Shown here: positions 6,290-7,559 of the stretch, one piece after another
Layout: each line of letters begins with the position of its first letter
Numbering within the stretch: the first letter of the stretch is position 1
Assembly (NCBI GenBank): GCA_937900975.1
Contig: CALCPC010000332.1
Location: 1 to 7,559 of the forward strand
From: an uncultured Paracoccaceae bacterium
Lineage (GTDB): Bacteria > Pseudomonadota > Alphaproteobacteria > Rhodobacterales > Rhodobacteraceae
Length of the DNA stretch: 7,559 bases
Direction: 5' to 3'
Position numbers and translations under genes: made by a program
The notes under the pieces: model-generated
What the model was told of the DNA's origin: nothing
Database searches by the model: none
What the model saw: the letters and a program-made list of their open reading frames with translations, nothing else

Positions 6290-6372
6290 GGGGCACCGGC
6301 CTTCGATGTTTACTTTCCGGTATTAGGCACACATCTTTCCGCGCTGTTCCAGGGCAAGTGAAAGCCGCCGAA
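6290..6372. promoter_or_regulatory. Divergent promoter region between lyase and amidohydrolase genes
   Basis: This 83-bp spacer separates two genes that start outward from it, so it must hold both promoters unless transcription enters from elsewhere. It carries GAAGG for the leftward gene (5'-ccttc at 6300-6304) and one TTAGGCA motif (6323-6329), which also occurs inverted upstream of the transport operon. I see no convincing -35/-10 pair on either strand. Confidence 0.45.
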
Positions 6373-7559
6373 ATGCAGACCGTGATTGTAGAAGAGACCG
6401 AGGGTGAAACCCTGCTTATGACGCTTGGTGAGATCGGGCGCGTGGGCGACACCGGTGTCAGCCGGCTTGCCTATTCGCCAGAGTGGGTCGCGGCGATGGA
6501 GGTCTGTCGACGATATGCCGAGGATGCCGGGCTGGCGATTCGGCAAGACGCCGTCGGCAATCTTTGGGCGCGGCTGCCAGGGCACACAGATGCGCCTGCG
6601 CTGGTGACCGGATCGCATATCGCCAGCCAGGACCCGGGCGGCCGCTATGACGGTGCGTTGGGGGCGGTTGGCGGCCTGCTCGCGCTCAAGGCCATCAAGC
6701 AGCAGATGGGGACGCCAAAGCGCAGCTTAGAAGCCGTTGTTCTGTGTGAGGAAGAAGGCAGCCGCGTTCCGACCACCGGGGTTTGGGGATCGCGCGCGAT
6801 TGTCGGCAAGATCACGCCGGATGACATGATCACGACCGTCAGCTTTGATGGTGTGCCGATTGGCGATGCGATGGCCGCCATCGGCCTGGATCCCGCGGCG
6901 GTGACGGATGCGCGCCGCACCGATATCGGCGGCTTTGTTGAGTTGCACATCGAACAAGGTCCGATCCTTGAGGCCGAGGATCTGCCGGTCGGCCTTGTGA
7001 CGGCAATCAACGGAATGGGACAATTCGAAGTGGTTCTTGAAGGCCAGGACAACCATGCCGGGGCATGTCCGATGGACCTGCGATGCGATCCGATGGCGGG
7101 TTTTGCTGAAATCGCGTCGTCCTTGATCGATCACGCCCACCGCGCGGGGCGCCCGACAGTGACCACGATTGGCCAGGTGGCGGCAGAGCCCGCGGGCATC
7201 GCGATTGTCCCGCGGCGCGTGCGGTTTTCCATCGACGCACGCCATCCAGATCCAGAGACACGCCGTGCGCTTTATGCAACGCAAGACCGGATGATGACAG
7301 AAATCTGCCAGCGCCGCGGACTGCGTTATGAGCGCAGGGCGTTGATCAACCTTGAGCCGTGCCAAAGCGATCCAGACATTCTGCAAAAGATGAAAACCGC
7401 CGCCGCCCAACTGGGCCTTGCCCACCGGATGATGATCAGCGGCGCCGGGCACGATGCACAACAGATGTCGTTGATTGCCCCGGTCGCGATGCTTTTCGTA
7501 CGCAGCGCGGGGGGCCGCAGCCACACACCGGAAGCGTTTTCGGCCCTTGCCGATTGCAC
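6373..7559 (+). CDS. M20-family Zn-dependent amidohydrolase (allantoate amidohydrolase / N-carbamoyl-L-amino-acid hydrolase type), 3' end cut off
   Basis: The frame is open from ATG 6373 to the window edge: 395 codons of an enzyme usually about 410-420 long. Such cytosolic dimeric metalloenzymes hydrolyse ureido groups, releasing CO2 and ammonia from allantoate or N-carbamoyl amino acids. Metal and catalytic residues visible are H82 (GSH), D93 (GRYDG), E127-E128 (EEEGSR), H192 and Q195 (HIEQG), H228 (DNHAG), R289 (SIDAR), H360 (SGAGHDA) and H384 (GGRSHTPE). Two positions look odd: the family HxD Asp is Ala84 (GSHIAS), and the conserved Asn of the 'INVIP' strand is Ala277 (GIAIVP). The specificity may therefore differ from AllC. 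A GTG at 6358 is an alternative start, with AGGG close upstream; neither start has a strong ribosome-binding site. Its partner is the divergent AllA-like lyase, fitting consecutive ureide steps. Confidence 0.85.
   Translation, partial: MQTVIVEETEGETLLMTLGEIGRVGDTGVSRLAYSPEWVAAMEVCRRYAEDAGLAIRQDAVGNLWARLPGHTDAPALVTGSHIASQDPGGRYDGALGAVGGLLALKAIKQQMGTPKRSLEAVVLCEEEGSRVPTTGVWGSRAIVGKITPDDMITTVSFDGVPIGDAMAAIGLDPAAVTDARRTDIGGFVELHIEQGPILEAEDLPVGLVTAINGMGQFEVVLEGQDNHAGACPMDLRCDPMAGFAEIASSLIDHAHRAGRPTVTTIGQVAAEPAGIAIVPRRVRFSIDARHPDPETRRALYATQDRMMTEICQRRGLRYERRALINLEPCQSDPDILQKMKTAAAQLGLAHRMMISGAGHDAQQMSLIAPVAMLFVRSAGGRSHTPEAFSALADC

Noticed and set aside
6727..7524. Minus-strand open frame of 265 codons opposite the M20 hydrolase
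   Set aside because: The plus strand encodes all M20 metal-binding motifs in an uninterrupted frame; the antisense translation shows nothing recognisable.

Overview
The window looks like part of an alphaproteobacterial chromosome, most likely a Rhodobacterales/Roseobacter-type bacterium. This is inferred from the high GC content, the tight GTG/ATG-overlapped operon style and the gene families present; no rRNA or other taxonomic marker is visible. It is a nitrogen-compound uptake and catabolism locus.

Layout, left to right. Position 1-40 (minus) holds the first 13 codons of a gene whose N-terminus resembles TauD/TfdA dioxygenases. It overlaps the end of a MATE-family efflux transporter (37-1371, minus). 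That gene overlaps a complete TauD/TfdA-family Fe(II)/2-oxoglutarate dioxygenase (1368-2225, minus), which in turn overlaps a polar-amino-acid-type ABC transporter ATPase (2212-3033, minus). Next come two permeases (3030-3722 and 3726-4388, minus). The periplasmic substrate-binding protein gene follows (4423-5253, minus) and carries an in-frame TAA at 5086-5088, although homology continues in the same frame on both sides. All these genes read leftwards with overlaps or gaps of a few bases, so they look like one operon headed by the binding protein. A 7-bp hairpin lies between the binding protein and the first permease.

A 487-bp gene-free stretch (5254-5740) follows. Its left half is the leader of the operon. 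Its right half is packed with nested inverted repeats and ends in a T-rich tract on the minus strand, probably the terminator region of the next gene. An AllA-like ureidoglycolate lyase (5741-6289, minus) and an M20-family Zn-dependent amidohydrolase of the allantoate amidohydrolase/N-carbamoyl-L-amino-acid hydrolase type (6373 to beyond 7559, plus) are divergently transcribed from an 83-bp spacer.

Together the genes suggest import of a ureido, N-carbamoyl or related amino-acid-like compound, oxidation by one or two 2OG dioxygenases, hydrolytic cleavage by the M20 enzyme, and lyase release of urea and glyoxylate or an analogue. A MATE pump may export a by-product. The substrate is unknown. 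Several conserved residues differ from what I recall of the family consensus: the usual ligand Asp of the binding protein, and the HxD Asp and a conserved Asn of the M20 enzyme. A substrate other than plain allantoate or a simple amino acid is therefore plausible. The premature stop suggests that uptake is impaired in this strain, unless it is a sequencing error.
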